A stretch of 22,925 bases of DNA from Mariniphaga sp964624645 (GTDB taxonomy: Bacteria > Bacteroidota > Bacteroidia > Bacteroidales > Prolixibacteraceae): assembly GCA_964624645.1 (NCBI GenBank), contig CAZVAD010000030.1, positions 1 to 22,925 of the forward strand, written 5' to 3'. Shown one piece after another: positions 1 through 7,514 of this stretch. The translations under genes were made by a program, and so were the position numbers. The first letter of the stretch is position 1, and every line of letters starts with the position of its first letter. Below the pieces are notes generated by a model. The model saw only the letters and a program-made list of their open reading frames with translations. It was not told where the DNA came from and did no database searches.

Positions 1-96
1 GATAACTGAGGCGCACGAAGTTAGTCCTGCGATAATAGATGTAGCGAATAAAAAGTCCTGAAAGGGCGTGAACAAAAGACAAGAAACAGTAAGTTT

Positions 97-135
97 TTGC
101 CCTACCGGGCAAGGCACAAATTGCAAATTTGCGCC
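97..135. repeat. Tandem palindromes, candidate REP-like or mobile-element end
   Basis: Two hairpins lie side by side. The first is ttgccc/gggcaa with a 4-nt loop (97-112). The second is ggcacaaatt/aatttgcgcc with a 3-nt loop (113-135), which has one mismatch on the plus strand but a G-U pair on the minus strand. Neither is followed by a clear T-run in the minus direction, so they look less like a terminator for the DUF1015 gene than like a dispersed palindromic element. Positions 1-96 contain no gene that I can support. An open minus-strand frame runs off the left edge with no start I trust, and the word agtcctg occurs twice (22-28 and 54-60). That this is a repeat copy is inference; no second copy is in the window. 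Confidence 0.35.
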
Positions 136-206
136 AGTGGGGAATTTTTAAGCTTGTCTAATTCCTCCTTTTCATCATAAATTATAGGCCTTGAAAACAA
201 CGCGCA

Positions 207-1457
207 TCAGTCCAATTTGCGGATTACCAGCCCGGAACGGAGTTTTGGTTCAAACCATGTGGTTTTTGGGGGCATGATGTTTCCGCTGTCGGCAATGTTG
301 ATGAGCTGCTGCATAGATACCGGATAGAGTGCAAATGCTGCCTTCATTTCTCTGGAGTCCACCCTCTTTTTCAATTCACCGGTTCCGCGGATTCCGCCCA
401 CAAAATCAATGCGCTGAGAGGTGCGCAGGTCGGTAATATTCAGCAAAGGTTCCAAAACGTGTTTCGACAAAACGGTTACATCCAAACCATCAATCGGATC
501 GTCATCATTGAAAGTCCCCTCTTTTGCCGTCAGCCTGTACCAGCTTTTTCCGAGGTAAAGCCCGAATTCATGGAGCCGGGAAGGTTTAAAGGTTTCCGTG
601 TCAATTTTCTCAATGATAAAAGCCTTGTTCAATTCCGAGAGAAAATCATCTTCCGGGAGTCCGTTCAGGTCGGTAACCACCCGGTTGTAGTCTATAATCT
701 GCAACTGGTTGTCCGGGAAATGAACAGCCATGAAATAGTTGTATTCCTCTTCTCCCGTGTGTTCCGGGTTCTGCGCCTTTCTTTCCATGCCGATGCGCGC
801 AGCAGCGGCGGTGCGGTGATGCCCGTCGGCAACATAGGTGCAGGGAACCTTTGCCGCAAAAAGCGCCTGAATCTCGCGGTTTTTTTCATCATCGCCAATG
901 ACCCAGAAATGGTGTCCGAAACCATCACCAGCAACAAAATCGTAGTCCGGTTCATTGGACTCCACCCAATCGGCAACAATGGCATCTATTTCCGGCACAG
1001 CCTTATAAGTGAAGAATACCGGCTCGATGTTGGCATTCAGGTAACGGGTGAGCGCCATCCGGTCTTCCTCTTTATCCGGCCGGGTCAGCTCATGTTTTTT
1101 TATCAGTCCGTTTTCGTAATCTGCACATGAAGCGCCGCCGACAATGCCATACTGCGTGCGGCCATCCATGGTTTGGGCATAGATGTAAAACCTTGGTTTT
1201 TCATCCTGCACCAGCCATCCTTTTTCCTGAAAAGTGTTGAAATTCTCCAGCGCCTTGCGGTAAACCTCTTCGGAATGAACATCCTGCACACCGGGACATT
1301 CAATCTCGGCGCGTGTAATCCGCAGCAGTGATTTTTCTTTTCCTGCGGCCATTTGTGCAGCCTCTTCGGAGTTCATCACATCATAGGGGAGAGACGCCAG
1401 TTCGCGTACAATCTCTTTCGGGGGACGCAATCCCCGGAAGGGTTTTATATCTGCCAT
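207..1457 (-). CDS. DUF1015 family protein
   Basis: This 416-aa protein matches the DUF1015 family in length and motifs. It begins MADIKPFRGLRP, and around residue 210 it carries the family hallmark ADGHHRTAAAAR, a His-His-Arg cluster in a ParB/sulfiredoxin-like region. Biochemical evidence for the family is limited; in archaea and clostridia some members are described as serine kinases that act with serine metabolism. In Bacteroidota the gene is commonly beside serC and serA. Here serC lies 42 bp upstream on the same strand, but serA is not between them. A hairpin in the spacer may limit read-through from serC. The ATG at 1457 is the only sensible start. Family assignment is secure; a serine-linked role is inference from context. 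Confidence 0.88.
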   Translation of the reverse strand: MADIKPFRGLRPPKEIVRELASLPYDVMNSEEAAQMAAGKEKSLLRITRAEIECPGVQDVHSEEVYRKALENFNTFQEKGWLVQDEKPRFYIYAQTMDGRTQYGIVGGASCADYENGLIKKHELTRPDKEEDRMALTRYLNANIEPVFFTYKAVPEIDAIVADWVESNEPDYDFVAGDGFGHHFWVIGDDEKNREIQALFAAKVPCTYVADGHHRTAAAARIGMERKAQNPEHTGEEEYNYFMAVHFPDNQLQIIDYNRVVTDLNGLPEDDFLSELNKAFIIEKIDTETFKPSRLHEFGLYLGKSWYRLTAKEGTFNDDDPIDGLDVTVLSKHVLEPLLNITDLRTSQRIDFVGGIRGTGELKKRVDSREMKAAFALYPVSMQQLINIADSGNIMPPKTTWFEPKLRSGLVIRKLD

Positions 1458-1470
1458 AGAATATTATTTA

Positions 1471-1497
1471 AAAATGCAGGAACATGTCCTGCATTTT
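1471..1497 (-). terminator. Hairpin between serC and the DUF1015 gene
   Basis: An 11-bp perfect stem (aaaatgcagga/tcctgcatttt) with a 5-nt loop lies directly after the serC stop codon. On the minus strand the stem ends in TTTT and continues into an AT-rich stretch, the form of an intrinsic terminator. Only about 14 nt separate it from the DUF1015 start, so it may act as a partial terminator or as an mRNA-end stabiliser inside the operon. Confidence 0.6.
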
Positions 1498-1499
1498 GC

Positions 1500-2570
1500 C
1501 TATTTGTTTTTTTCAAAATCCTGCATGGTCTCTATGAGCGCTTTCACGCTTTCATAGGGCATTGCATTGTATATGGAAGCCCTGAAACCGCCAACTGACC
1601 GGTGTCCTTTCAGCCCGACCATCCCTTTGGAGGTGGCAAAATCAAGGAACTCTTTTTCCAGTTCGATATATTCCGGAGCCATCACAAACGTTACGTTCAT
1701 GCGCGAACGGTCTTCGGGATTGGGTACTGTCGGAACAAAAAGCTTGTTTCTCTCCAGCTCGCTATAAAGCAGGTTTGCCTTTTCGGCATTCACTTTTTCA
1801 ATAGCTTCCACGCCTCCGTTTTCCTTCAGCCATTTCAGCGTTTGAAGGGATGCATAAACAGGCAGTGTTGCCGGGGTATTGAACATTGAGCCGGCATCAA
1901 TATGTGTTTTATAGCTGAGCATTGTCGGGATGGGGCGATCCACCTTTCCGAGGGCTTCATCCTTTACAATCACCAGCGTTGCTCCCGAAGGGCCAAGATT
2001 CTTTTGTGCACCGGCATAAATCAAATTATATTTCGCCACATCCACCGGGCGGCTGAAAATATCGGAAGACATATCGGCAACCAGCGGGACAGCCACATCG
2101 GGGTCTGCCAGCAGTTCTGTTCCGAAAATGGTATTGTTGGACGTGATGTGCAAATAATCTGCATCGGCAGGAACTTCATAATCCCTGGGAATATAATTGA
2201 AATTTGCATCTTTTGACGAGGCTGCTTCCACTACTTCACCAAAAAATTTCGCCTCTTTCATTGCTTTCGATGCCCATGCTCCGGTATTCAGATAAGCCGC
2301 CTTTTTCCCCATCAGATTGTAAGGAACCATCAAAAACTGCAAACTGGCGCCTCCCTGAAGAAAAAGCACCGAATAACCTTCGGGCACCTGAAGCAGCTCT
2401 TTGACCAACGTACGGGCTTCTTCAATCACTGCAATAAATTCTTTGCTGCGGTGCGAAACTTCCATCACGGACAGGCCGGTTCCGGCAAAATTCAACACAG
2501 CTTCCGCTGTTTGTTTCTTTGTAAACTCGGGCAAAATGGATGGCCCGGCATAAAAATTATGTTTTTTCAT
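1500..2570 (-). CDS. serC: Phosphoserine aminotransferase
   Basis: SerC transfers an amino group from glutamate to 3-phosphohydroxypyruvate, giving phosphoserine, the second step of serine synthesis. It is a cytoplasmic PLP enzyme. The 356-aa length is normal. The protein starts with the family signature NFYAGPSILP, shows GGASLQF near residue 73 (phosphate binding), NNTIFGTE near 145, and the PLP lysine K190 in YAGAQKNLGPSG. The C-terminal region keeps HRSVGGFRASIYNA. It is 32 bp downstream of gcvT on the same strand, so the two genes are probably cotranscribed, joining serine production to glycine cleavage. The usual neighbour serA is missing from the position between serC and DUF1015. Confidence 0.97.
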   Translation of the reverse strand: MKKHNFYAGPSILPEFTKKQTAEAVLNFAGTGLSVMEVSHRSKEFIAVIEEARTLVKELLQVPEGYSVLFLQGGASLQFLMVPYNLMGKKAAYLNTGAWASKAMKEAKFFGEVVEAASSKDANFNYIPRDYEVPADADYLHITSNNTIFGTELLADPDVAVPLVADMSSDIFSRPVDVAKYNLIYAGAQKNLGPSGATLVIVKDEALGKVDRPIPTMLSYKTHIDAGSMFNTPATLPVYASLQTLKWLKENGGVEAIEKVNAEKANLLYSELERNKLFVPTVPNPEDRSRMNVTFVMAPEYIELEKEFLDFATSKGMVGLKGHRSVGGFRASIYNAMPYESVKALIETMQDFEKNK

Positions 2571-2602
2571 TCTTGAAAATTTTTGGTGAATTTATAAATC
2601 TT

Positions 2603-3685
2603 TTAGATAAACGGCAGTTTTACGATGCATGCAGGAATGATTTTATTTCTGATTTTAACAAAAATTTCCATTCCCACGGCAGAATGCCCTTTTCCGATAT
2701 ATCCCATCCCGATTCCCTGATTCAAAACAGGCGAAAGGGTTCCCGAAGTTACCTTCCCGATGGTCTCTCCGCGGGCATCGACTATTTCATATCCCTGACG
2801 GGGAATTCCCCTTTCCTGCAGCACGAATCCGCGAAGATTCCGCAACACGCCCTCCTTTTTCTGCTGCATCAGAAAGTCACGGTCAATGAACCGGCGGTCG
2901 TCACTGAATTTGACAATCCAGCCCAGGCCGGCCTCAACGGGCGAAGTGGTATCGTTTATATCGTTTCCGTACAGGCAATACCCCATTTCGAGCCGGAGCG
3001 TGTCCCGTGCTCCCAACCCAACGGGTTTGATCCCGAATTCTTCGCCGGCTTCAAAAACGGCATTCCACAATTTTACGGCGTTATCATTCCCGCAGTACAA
3101 TTCAAAACCTCCGGCGCCGGTGTAGCCGGTTGCCGAAATAATGACATGCTGAATGCCTGCAACTTCGCCGGTAACGAAACGATAGGTTTTTATTTCGTGC
3201 AACGGGATGTTTGTCAATTTTTGTACGGTTTTTTCAGCAAACGGCCCCTGCACAGCCAGCAGACTCAACCGGTCAGAAGCATCTTCCAGTTCCGCTTCAA
3301 ATTCATTCTGAATGTTGATCCATTCCCAGTCTTTGTGCGTGTTGGAAGCATTCACTACCAGCATATACTTTTCAGCATCAAAGCAATAGACAAGTAAATC
3401 ATCCACTATGCCGCCCTGTCCGTTCGGGAAACAGGTGTATTGTATCTGTCCCGGCAGCAAAACCGAAGGATCGTTGGATGATATTTTTTTCAGTAAATCC
3501 AGCGCCCGGGGGCCTTTCACCCAAAATTCGCCCATGTGCGAAACATCAAAAACGCCGGCTGCGTTGCGTACAGTCAGATGTTCATCCCGGATGCCGCTGT
3601 ATTCAATGGGCATTTCAAATCCGGCAAATCCGGCCATTTTGGCTCCGGCGTCCCGGTGTACCTTATTCAGTGCTGTAAGTTTCAT
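2603..3685 (-). CDS. gcvT: Glycine cleavage system T protein (aminomethyltransferase)
   Basis: GcvT takes the aminomethyl group carried on lipoyl-GcvH and passes its methylene to tetrahydrofolate, releasing ammonia. The 360-aa protein has the usual length. It shows the N-terminal EYSGIRDEHLTVR and FDVSHMGEF motifs, the catalytic-aspartate region GGIVDDLLVY near residue 90, ATGYTGAGGFELY in the folate-binding domain, and GLGARDTLRLEMGYCLYGND. No gcvH or gcvP is visible nearby. serC follows 32 bp downstream. The ATG at 3685 fits family N-termini and is preceded by a TAAATTTG element. The 100-N gap begins 94 bp upstream, so further upstream context is lost. Confidence 0.97.
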   Translation of the reverse strand: MKLTALNKVHRDAGAKMAGFAGFEMPIEYSGIRDEHLTVRNAAGVFDVSHMGEFWVKGPRALDLLKKISSNDPSVLLPGQIQYTCFPNGQGGIVDDLLVYCFDAEKYMLVVNASNTHKDWEWINIQNEFEAELEDASDRLSLLAVQGPFAEKTVQKLTNIPLHEIKTYRFVTGEVAGIQHVIISATGYTGAGGFELYCGNDNAVKLWNAVFEAGEEFGIKPVGLGARDTLRLEMGYCLYGNDINDTTSPVEAGLGWIVKFSDDRRFIDRDFLMQQKKEGVLRNLRGFVLQERGIPRQGYEIVDARGETIGKVTSGTLSPVLNQGIGMGYIGKGHSAVGMEIFVKIRNKIIPACIVKLPFI

Positions 3686-3706
3686 AATCCTGAGTTTTCA
3701 ATTTTA

Positions 3707-3714
3707 CAAATTTA
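3707..3714 (-). promoter_or_regulatory. Candidate -7 element for gcvT-serC
   Basis: The minus strand reads TAAATTTG, an exact match to the Bacteroidota -7 consensus TAnnTTTG, 21 bp before the gcvT start. I do not see a convincing TTTG -33 element at the right spacing, so this is a half-supported promoter. Confidence 0.35.
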
Positions 3715-3779
3715 CATGATAATATTAAATAAGTGCACAGCCTAAAACAAATAGAAAAAATTTCCTTCAAAATATCAAG

Positions 3780-3879
3780 NNNNNNNNNNNNNNNNNNNNN
3801 NNNNNNNNNNNNNNNNNNNNNNNNNNNNNNNNNNNNNNNNNNNNNNNNNNNNNNNNNNNNNNNNNNNNNNNNNNNNNNN
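3780..3879. other. Assembly gap (100 N)
   Basis: Exactly 100 undetermined bases, the customary placeholder for a scaffold gap of unknown size. Linkage between gcvT on the left and the Hpt gene on the right is therefore not shown by sequence, and genes may be missing here. Confidence 0.95.
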
Positions 3880-3911
3880 AATATTGTTTATTTTCGCCAC
3901 AATTAAAAAAA

Positions 3912-4277
3912 ATGAATGATCAGCTAAAATATGTAAAACTGCAATATGTGGATGAAGTCTCAGATGGCGATCTGGCATTTAAAAAACATTTGATTGAAAT
4001 TTTTCTGAATCAGATCCCTGATTTCGTTTCAAATCTCAATCGATTTTTCACAAACGGGGAAAATGAAAATCTTGCCAAGGAAGCACATACCATGAAGTCG
4101 TCCGTTTTGGTTTTTATGATGGAAGAAACCGGCAAAAAACTCAATGAAATTCAGTTGTTGTCGCAGAGCAACCGGATGAAAACCATTCCCTGGCTCATAG
4201 AAGATGTTATTTCAGCCCTTGAAAACGCTTCAGAGGAACTTGCAGCATACCTGAAAAAAATCAACCTGCCGGAATAA
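3912..4277 (+). CDS. Hpt (histidine phosphotransfer) domain protein
   Basis: This stand-alone 121-aa helical protein carries the Hpt signature EAHTMKSS, with H59 as the likely phosphorylated histidine. Such proteins relay phosphate between hybrid histidine kinases and response regulators in the cytoplasm. The usual Gly after the motif lysine (H-x-x-K-G) is Ser here, a variation I believe is common in Bacteroidota Hpt proteins. No kinase or receiver gene is seen nearby, though the assembly gap starts only 32 bp upstream and could hide one. It converges on cysH; a GC-rich 5-bp hairpin (4268-4283, gccgg/ccggc) spans its stop codon but lacks a T-tract. The sensory partner is unknown. Confidence 0.85.
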   Translation: MNDQLKYVKLQYVDEVSDGDLAFKKHLIEIFLNQIPDFVSNLNRFFTNGENENLAKEAHTMKSSVLVFMMEETGKKLNEIQLLSQSNRMKTIPWLIEDVISALENASEELAAYLKKINLPE

Positions 4278-4286
4278 ACCGGCGAA

Positions 4287-5018
4287 TTATGCGTTTTCGT
4301 GCAGTCCGCACTCTTTTCCCGTGTTGCGCTCCCACCACCAGCGCCCGGCGCGGAAATCTTCACCGGGTTTGATGGCGCGCGTACACGGTTCGCAGCCGAT
4401 ACTGACAAACCCCCTGTCGTGCAGCGCATTGTAGGGAACATTGTTCTCTTTCACGTATTTCTTCACCTCATCGAGTGACCATTCCAGAAGCGGGTTATAT
4501 TTCAGGATATGGTTGCTTTCATCCCACTCAAAATCATGCAGATGGCTGCGCACTTCCGACTGTTGCGCCCTCAGTCCGGTAATCCAGATTTCATGGCCTT
4601 TCAATGCGCGTTTCAACGGAATGACTTTCCTGATGTAGCAGCACTCCTTGCGGTTCTCCACCGATTCATAGAAACTGTATGGCCCTTTTTCGGTCATCAG
4701 CTTTTCCACTTCTTCGGTTGGCGGAAAATAAACCTTGATGGTTTTTCCATATTTTTCCCTTGTTTTCAGAAAAACCTTGTAGGTTTCCTCAAACATGCGC
4801 CCGGTGTCAATGGTAATCACCTCCACCGGCAAATCATCCCTGAAAATCATATCGGTAATCACCTGGTCTTCATAACCGAAACTGGTGGTGAACACCACTT
4901 TGCCGGCATAATTTTTCACCAGGTATGCCATTTTCTCAGCAATTGATTTTCCGTTTAATTCAGCATGTAACTGTTCTGCTCTGTTATGTCCATCCATTTT
5001 TTTATTTTTTTCGTTCAT
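4287..5018 (-). CDS. cysH: Assimilatory APS/PAPS reductase, iron-sulfur type
   Basis: CysH reduces activated sulfate (adenylyl sulfate) to sulfite in the cytoplasm, using thioredoxin or glutathione. Numbering from the ATG at 5018 (243 aa), the protein shows a PP-loop-like TTSFGYEDQV, the tandem cysteines C126-C127 in KECCYIRKV, C209 and C212 in GCEPC, and the C-terminal catalytic cysteine C237 in ECGLH. The Cys-Cys plus CxxC set binds a 4Fe-4S cluster and marks the APS-type branch. A GTG at 5048, overlapping the rlmI stop by 4 bp, would add ten residues; I prefer the ATG because the extra residues look unlike the family. No sulfate-activation genes (cysD/cysN/sat) are in the window. Confidence 0.94.
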   Translation of the reverse strand: MNEKNKKMDGHNRAEQLHAELNGKSIAEKMAYLVKNYAGKVVFTTSFGYEDQVITDMIFRDDLPVEVITIDTGRMFEETYKVFLKTREKYGKTIKVYFPPTEEVEKLMTEKGPYSFYESVENRKECCYIRKVIPLKRALKGHEIWITGLRAQQSEVRSHLHDFEWDESNHILKYNPLLEWSLDEVKKYVKENNVPYNALHDRGFVSIGCEPCTRAIKPGEDFRAGRWWWERNTGKECGLHENA

Positions 5019-5044
5019 CAATCTGTGAAAAATTGGGTTGTTTT

Positions 5045-6235
5045 TCACTCCACATAAAGCACAAGGCCTTTCAGGTATTCGCTCTCGGGGTGGTAAATAT
5101 TCACCGGATGATCGGCAGGCTGGGTGAGCTGGTGCATGATGCGCACCGTTCGCCCGGCGGTTGCAGCCGCAGAAAATACCGATTCGCGGAACATCTCTTT
5201 GGAAACCACCTGCGAGCAGGAAAAAGTGAACAAGATTCCGCCGCTTCTGATTTGTCTGAAAGCGCCGCCATTGATTCGCCTGTAGCCCTGCAACGCCTGG
5301 TGCAGCGCATTGCGGTGTTTCGCAAAAGCCGGCGGGTCAAGAATAATCAGATCGTACTGATCCTGAATATCCTTCAGCAATTCAAAGGCATCGCCCGTAA
5401 TTGACTTATGCCGCGAATCCGCCGGAAAATTTATCTCCACATTTTCGGCGGTCAGCTCCATCGCTTTTGCCGAAGCGTCCGCCGAGTGCACTATCCGTGC
5501 TCCGCCGCGCAGGGCATAAACGGAAAAGCCGCCGGTGTAGCAAAACATATTCAGCACATCGCGATTTTGCGCATAATGCTCAACTAACCCTCTGCTTTCG
5601 CGCTGGTCAATAAAAAAACCTGTTTTTTGTCCGGTTTCCCAGTCCACTTTAAATTTCAGCCCATTTTCAAGAACTTCGTTGCTTTCCGAATTTCCAAAAA
5701 GGAGCTCATCTTTTGGCTGAATATCCGCTTTAAAAGGAAGGGTTTTTTCGCTCTTGTCATAGACCGCTTTCAGGGAATCACCAAGCACTTCCTGCAATGC
5801 CCCGACCAGTTCATGACGAATGAGATGCATCCCCACCGAATGCATCTGCATCACTGCCGTTCCGTTGTAAAAGTCCACAACCAGTCCGGGCAAACCGTCC
5901 CCTTCCGCATGAATAAGCCGGAATACATTGGTTTTAGCATTCTGCCCGAAACCCAGATTTTTCCTATAATCCCATGCTTTCTGAATTTTAGCTTTCCAGA
6001 AATTATAATCAGGCTCCGTATCGGAAAAAGTGACAATCCGCACCGCAATGGAGCCAATCTGGTAGTGCCCGATTCCCAGAAACTTATCTTTGTTGGAAAA
6101 AACAGCCACCAGGTCGCCCTCTGCCACCTGACCGTATATTTTTTTGATTGCCCCGGAAAAAACCCAGGGATGAAAACGCTTCAACGACAGGTCTTTCCCC
6201 GATTTCAATACAACCTTTATCAGTTTTTCGTTCAT
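5045..6235 (-). CDS. rlmI: Class I SAM-dependent rRNA methyltransferase, RlmI-like (23S rRNA m5C)
   Basis: This 396-aa protein has the three-part layout of the RlmI/YccW family: an N-terminal PUA domain (about 1-80, with HPWVFSGAI), an EEHEE-like middle region, and a Rossmann methyltransferase domain. Motif I is NMFCYTGGFSVYALRGGA (about 229-246), and motif IV is ILDPPAFAK (298-306). A later cysteine in FTFSCSQ fits the catalytic cysteine of m5C enzymes. E. coli RlmI methylates C1962 of 23S rRNA; the same target is inferred here. It is 3 bp downstream of the exonuclease gene and probably in the same operon. Confidence 0.9.
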   Translation of the reverse strand: MNEKLIKVVLKSGKDLSLKRFHPWVFSGAIKKIYGQVAEGDLVAVFSNKDKFLGIGHYQIGSIAVRIVTFSDTEPDYNFWKAKIQKAWDYRKNLGFGQNAKTNVFRLIHAEGDGLPGLVVDFYNGTAVMQMHSVGMHLIRHELVGALQEVLGDSLKAVYDKSEKTLPFKADIQPKDELLFGNSESNEVLENGLKFKVDWETGQKTGFFIDQRESRGLVEHYAQNRDVLNMFCYTGGFSVYALRGGARIVHSADASAKAMELTAENVEINFPADSRHKSITGDAFELLKDIQDQYDLIILDPPAFAKHRNALHQALQGYRRINGGAFRQIRSGGILFTFSCSQVVSKEMFRESVFSAAATAGRTVRIMHQLTQPADHPVNIYHPESEYLKGLVLYVE

Positions 6236-6238
6236 TTT

Positions 6239-6826
6239 TCAATAATCCGGTAAATTTTGATAAATCTGTAAAGCAGCCCAGGCATCGGTTGCGGCATACC
6301 TCTTCTGGGCATCCGAAAGGATATCGGCCTCCCAGTTGGAGAGCTGCTGGGATTTGGAAATGCGAAATCCCAATACAATAGCCGTCATTTTTTTCAGACT
6401 GAAATCATTGATTCCCAAATCCTTTGCATAGTCCTGCAATTCCACAAATCCGTGGGGAGTGAAATTCCTGTATTCCTGAAGCCCTTTCAGGTCGTCGCGA
6501 ATGGCAACTCCCGGCTTAATAATCTTCGGATTGGTGAAAATTTTTTGCAGGGATACGGGCAATCCGATTTTATTCACCCGGATCAAAAATGCTTCGTTGA
6601 GTGTTGAGAGCTGAAGCAGCGCCACTTTGTTGACCACCCCTTTTTTGAACGAAGGTTTGGTTTCGGTATCAAATCCGATCACCGGCTGCATCGATAAAAA
6701 TTCAGCCACATCGTCAATCTGCTCCATTCTGTCAATCACATAAATATCTCCCCCGAACCATTTCAGCGGGAGACTTGTCAACTCCTTGTCTGTTATACTT
6801 TCTTTAAACATCATCTTCGTCTTCAT
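6239..6826 (-). CDS. 3'-5' exonuclease, DEDDy family
   Basis: A short (195-aa) RNase D/WRN-like exonuclease. The DEDDy catalytic set can be read directly: D53 and E55 in FDTET (motif I), D111/D112 in GVAIRDDLKGL (motif II), and Y177 and D181 in YAATDAWAAL (motif III, with Y-x3-D spacing that defines the DEDDy class). There is no HRDC or helicase domain, so the substrate could be RNA or DNA. The ATG at 6826 overlaps the upstream DUF5063 gene by 23 nt; internal ATGs at 6814 and 6811 would shorten the overlap. A RecQ helicase two genes upstream makes a DNA-repair link possible but unproven. Confidence 0.92.
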   Translation of the reverse strand: MKTKMMFKESITDKELTSLPLKWFGGDIYVIDRMEQIDDVAEFLSMQPVIGFDTETKPSFKKGVVNKVALLQLSTLNEAFLIRVNKIGLPVSLQKIFTNPKIIKPGVAIRDDLKGLQEYRNFTPHGFVELQDYAKDLGINDFSLKKMTAIVLGFRISKSQQLSNWEADILSDAQKRYAATDAWAALQIYQNLPDY

Positions 6827-7439
6827 CTGAAAAAGTACCCCAAAATTTATCCAGCCATTTCGGGTTTCCTTCTCCGGGTTTTATCTCTTCGTTGCTTTGT
6901 CCGTGCACCGGAAACTCTGTCCTGTTGATTATGAGCTGATGAATGGGGCGCAAAACATTCACCAGGCGCTGCCCCCAAAACTCCTCAAAATGCAGCCAGC
7001 AGATATACAAGGCATCGTTCATTATCTCTTCGTCGCCTAAGCTGTAGGCTATCAGAAAATCTTTCAAATCCTGATAAATATCCAGTAAACTTTCGGAAAT
7101 GCTTGCAGTAACGGTCTCTTCGCCAAACTGAATTTCAGGGTCGAAAACTTCGTAATAGCTGTCGTATTCTCCGAGTGAAACCAGCCAACGCTGATGCAAC
7201 ACATTGTAATCAAGCTCTGTCACATAGTTCTCAAGTTCCTCTTCAAGAAATTTTTCCGTTTCGGGCAGCAAAACTGCCTTCAGATACAAAAGGGGCAGCA
7301 TTTTCCGGAGTGTCCTCAGGTTTTGTTCCGCCGGAAAACGATTGACATTTTCAATCAGTCCGCAGAATTCATTGGCAACCGTGACGAACTCCACCACATT
7401 TTTACTGTAAACAACCGCATGTAAATCCCCGTGATTCAT
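6804..7439 (-). CDS. DUF5063 family protein
   Basis: A 211-aa acidic protein of unknown function, matching DUF5063 of Bacteroidota as I recognise it (VYSKNVVEFVTVANEFC near the N-terminus, LRKMLPLLYLKAVLLP, and ICWLHFEEFWGQRLVNVLRPIH). It is predicted cytoplasmic, with mostly helical sequence and an acidic C-terminal tail ending DEDEDDV. The gene sits directly before the DEDDy exonuclease, an arrangement I recall as conserved in the phylum. A GTG at 7514 would extend it by 25 residues right up to the recQ stop. I choose the ATG at 7439 because the extension is hydrophobic and looks unlike the rest of the protein. Confidence 0.82.
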   Translation of the reverse strand: MNHGDLHAVVYSKNVVEFVTVANEFCGLIENVNRFPAEQNLRTLRKMLPLLYLKAVLLPETEKFLEEELENYVTELDYNVLHQRWLVSLGEYDSYYEVFDPEIQFGEETVTASISESLLDIYQDLKDFLIAYSLGDEEIMNDALYICWLHFEEFWGQRLVNVLRPIHQLIINRTEFPVHGQSNEEIKPGEGNPKWLDKFWGTFSDEDEDDV

Positions 7440-7514
7440 AAATTCACAAAATGTAAAATCGCGTAAAAGTAATAAAGATTTTTGGAGTAGCTGAAGAAAA
7501 AAGCGCCTGTGCAC

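Noticed and set aside
459..1130. Long plus-strand open frame opposite the DUF1015 gene
   Set aside because: It is fully antisense to a clearly recognised gene, its translation has no family features, and codon use follows the shadow of the real frame.
2540..3397. 285-codon plus-strand frame opposite gcvT
   Set aside because: It mirrors a confidently identified gcvT and shows no domain, signal peptide or start context.
4268..4283. gccgg/ccggc hairpin considered as a bidirectional terminator between the Hpt gene and cysH
   Set aside because: A five-base-pair stem with no T-tract on either side; noted only in the Hpt entry.
5627..6253. 208-codon plus-strand frame opposite the RlmI-like gene
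   Set aside because: Antisense shadow of a conserved methyltransferase; no recognisable motifs.
7440..7514. GTG start that would extend the DUF5063 protein by 25 residues
   Set aside because: The added residues are hydrophobic and Leu/Phe-rich, unlike the family, and only serve to reach the recQ stop codon.
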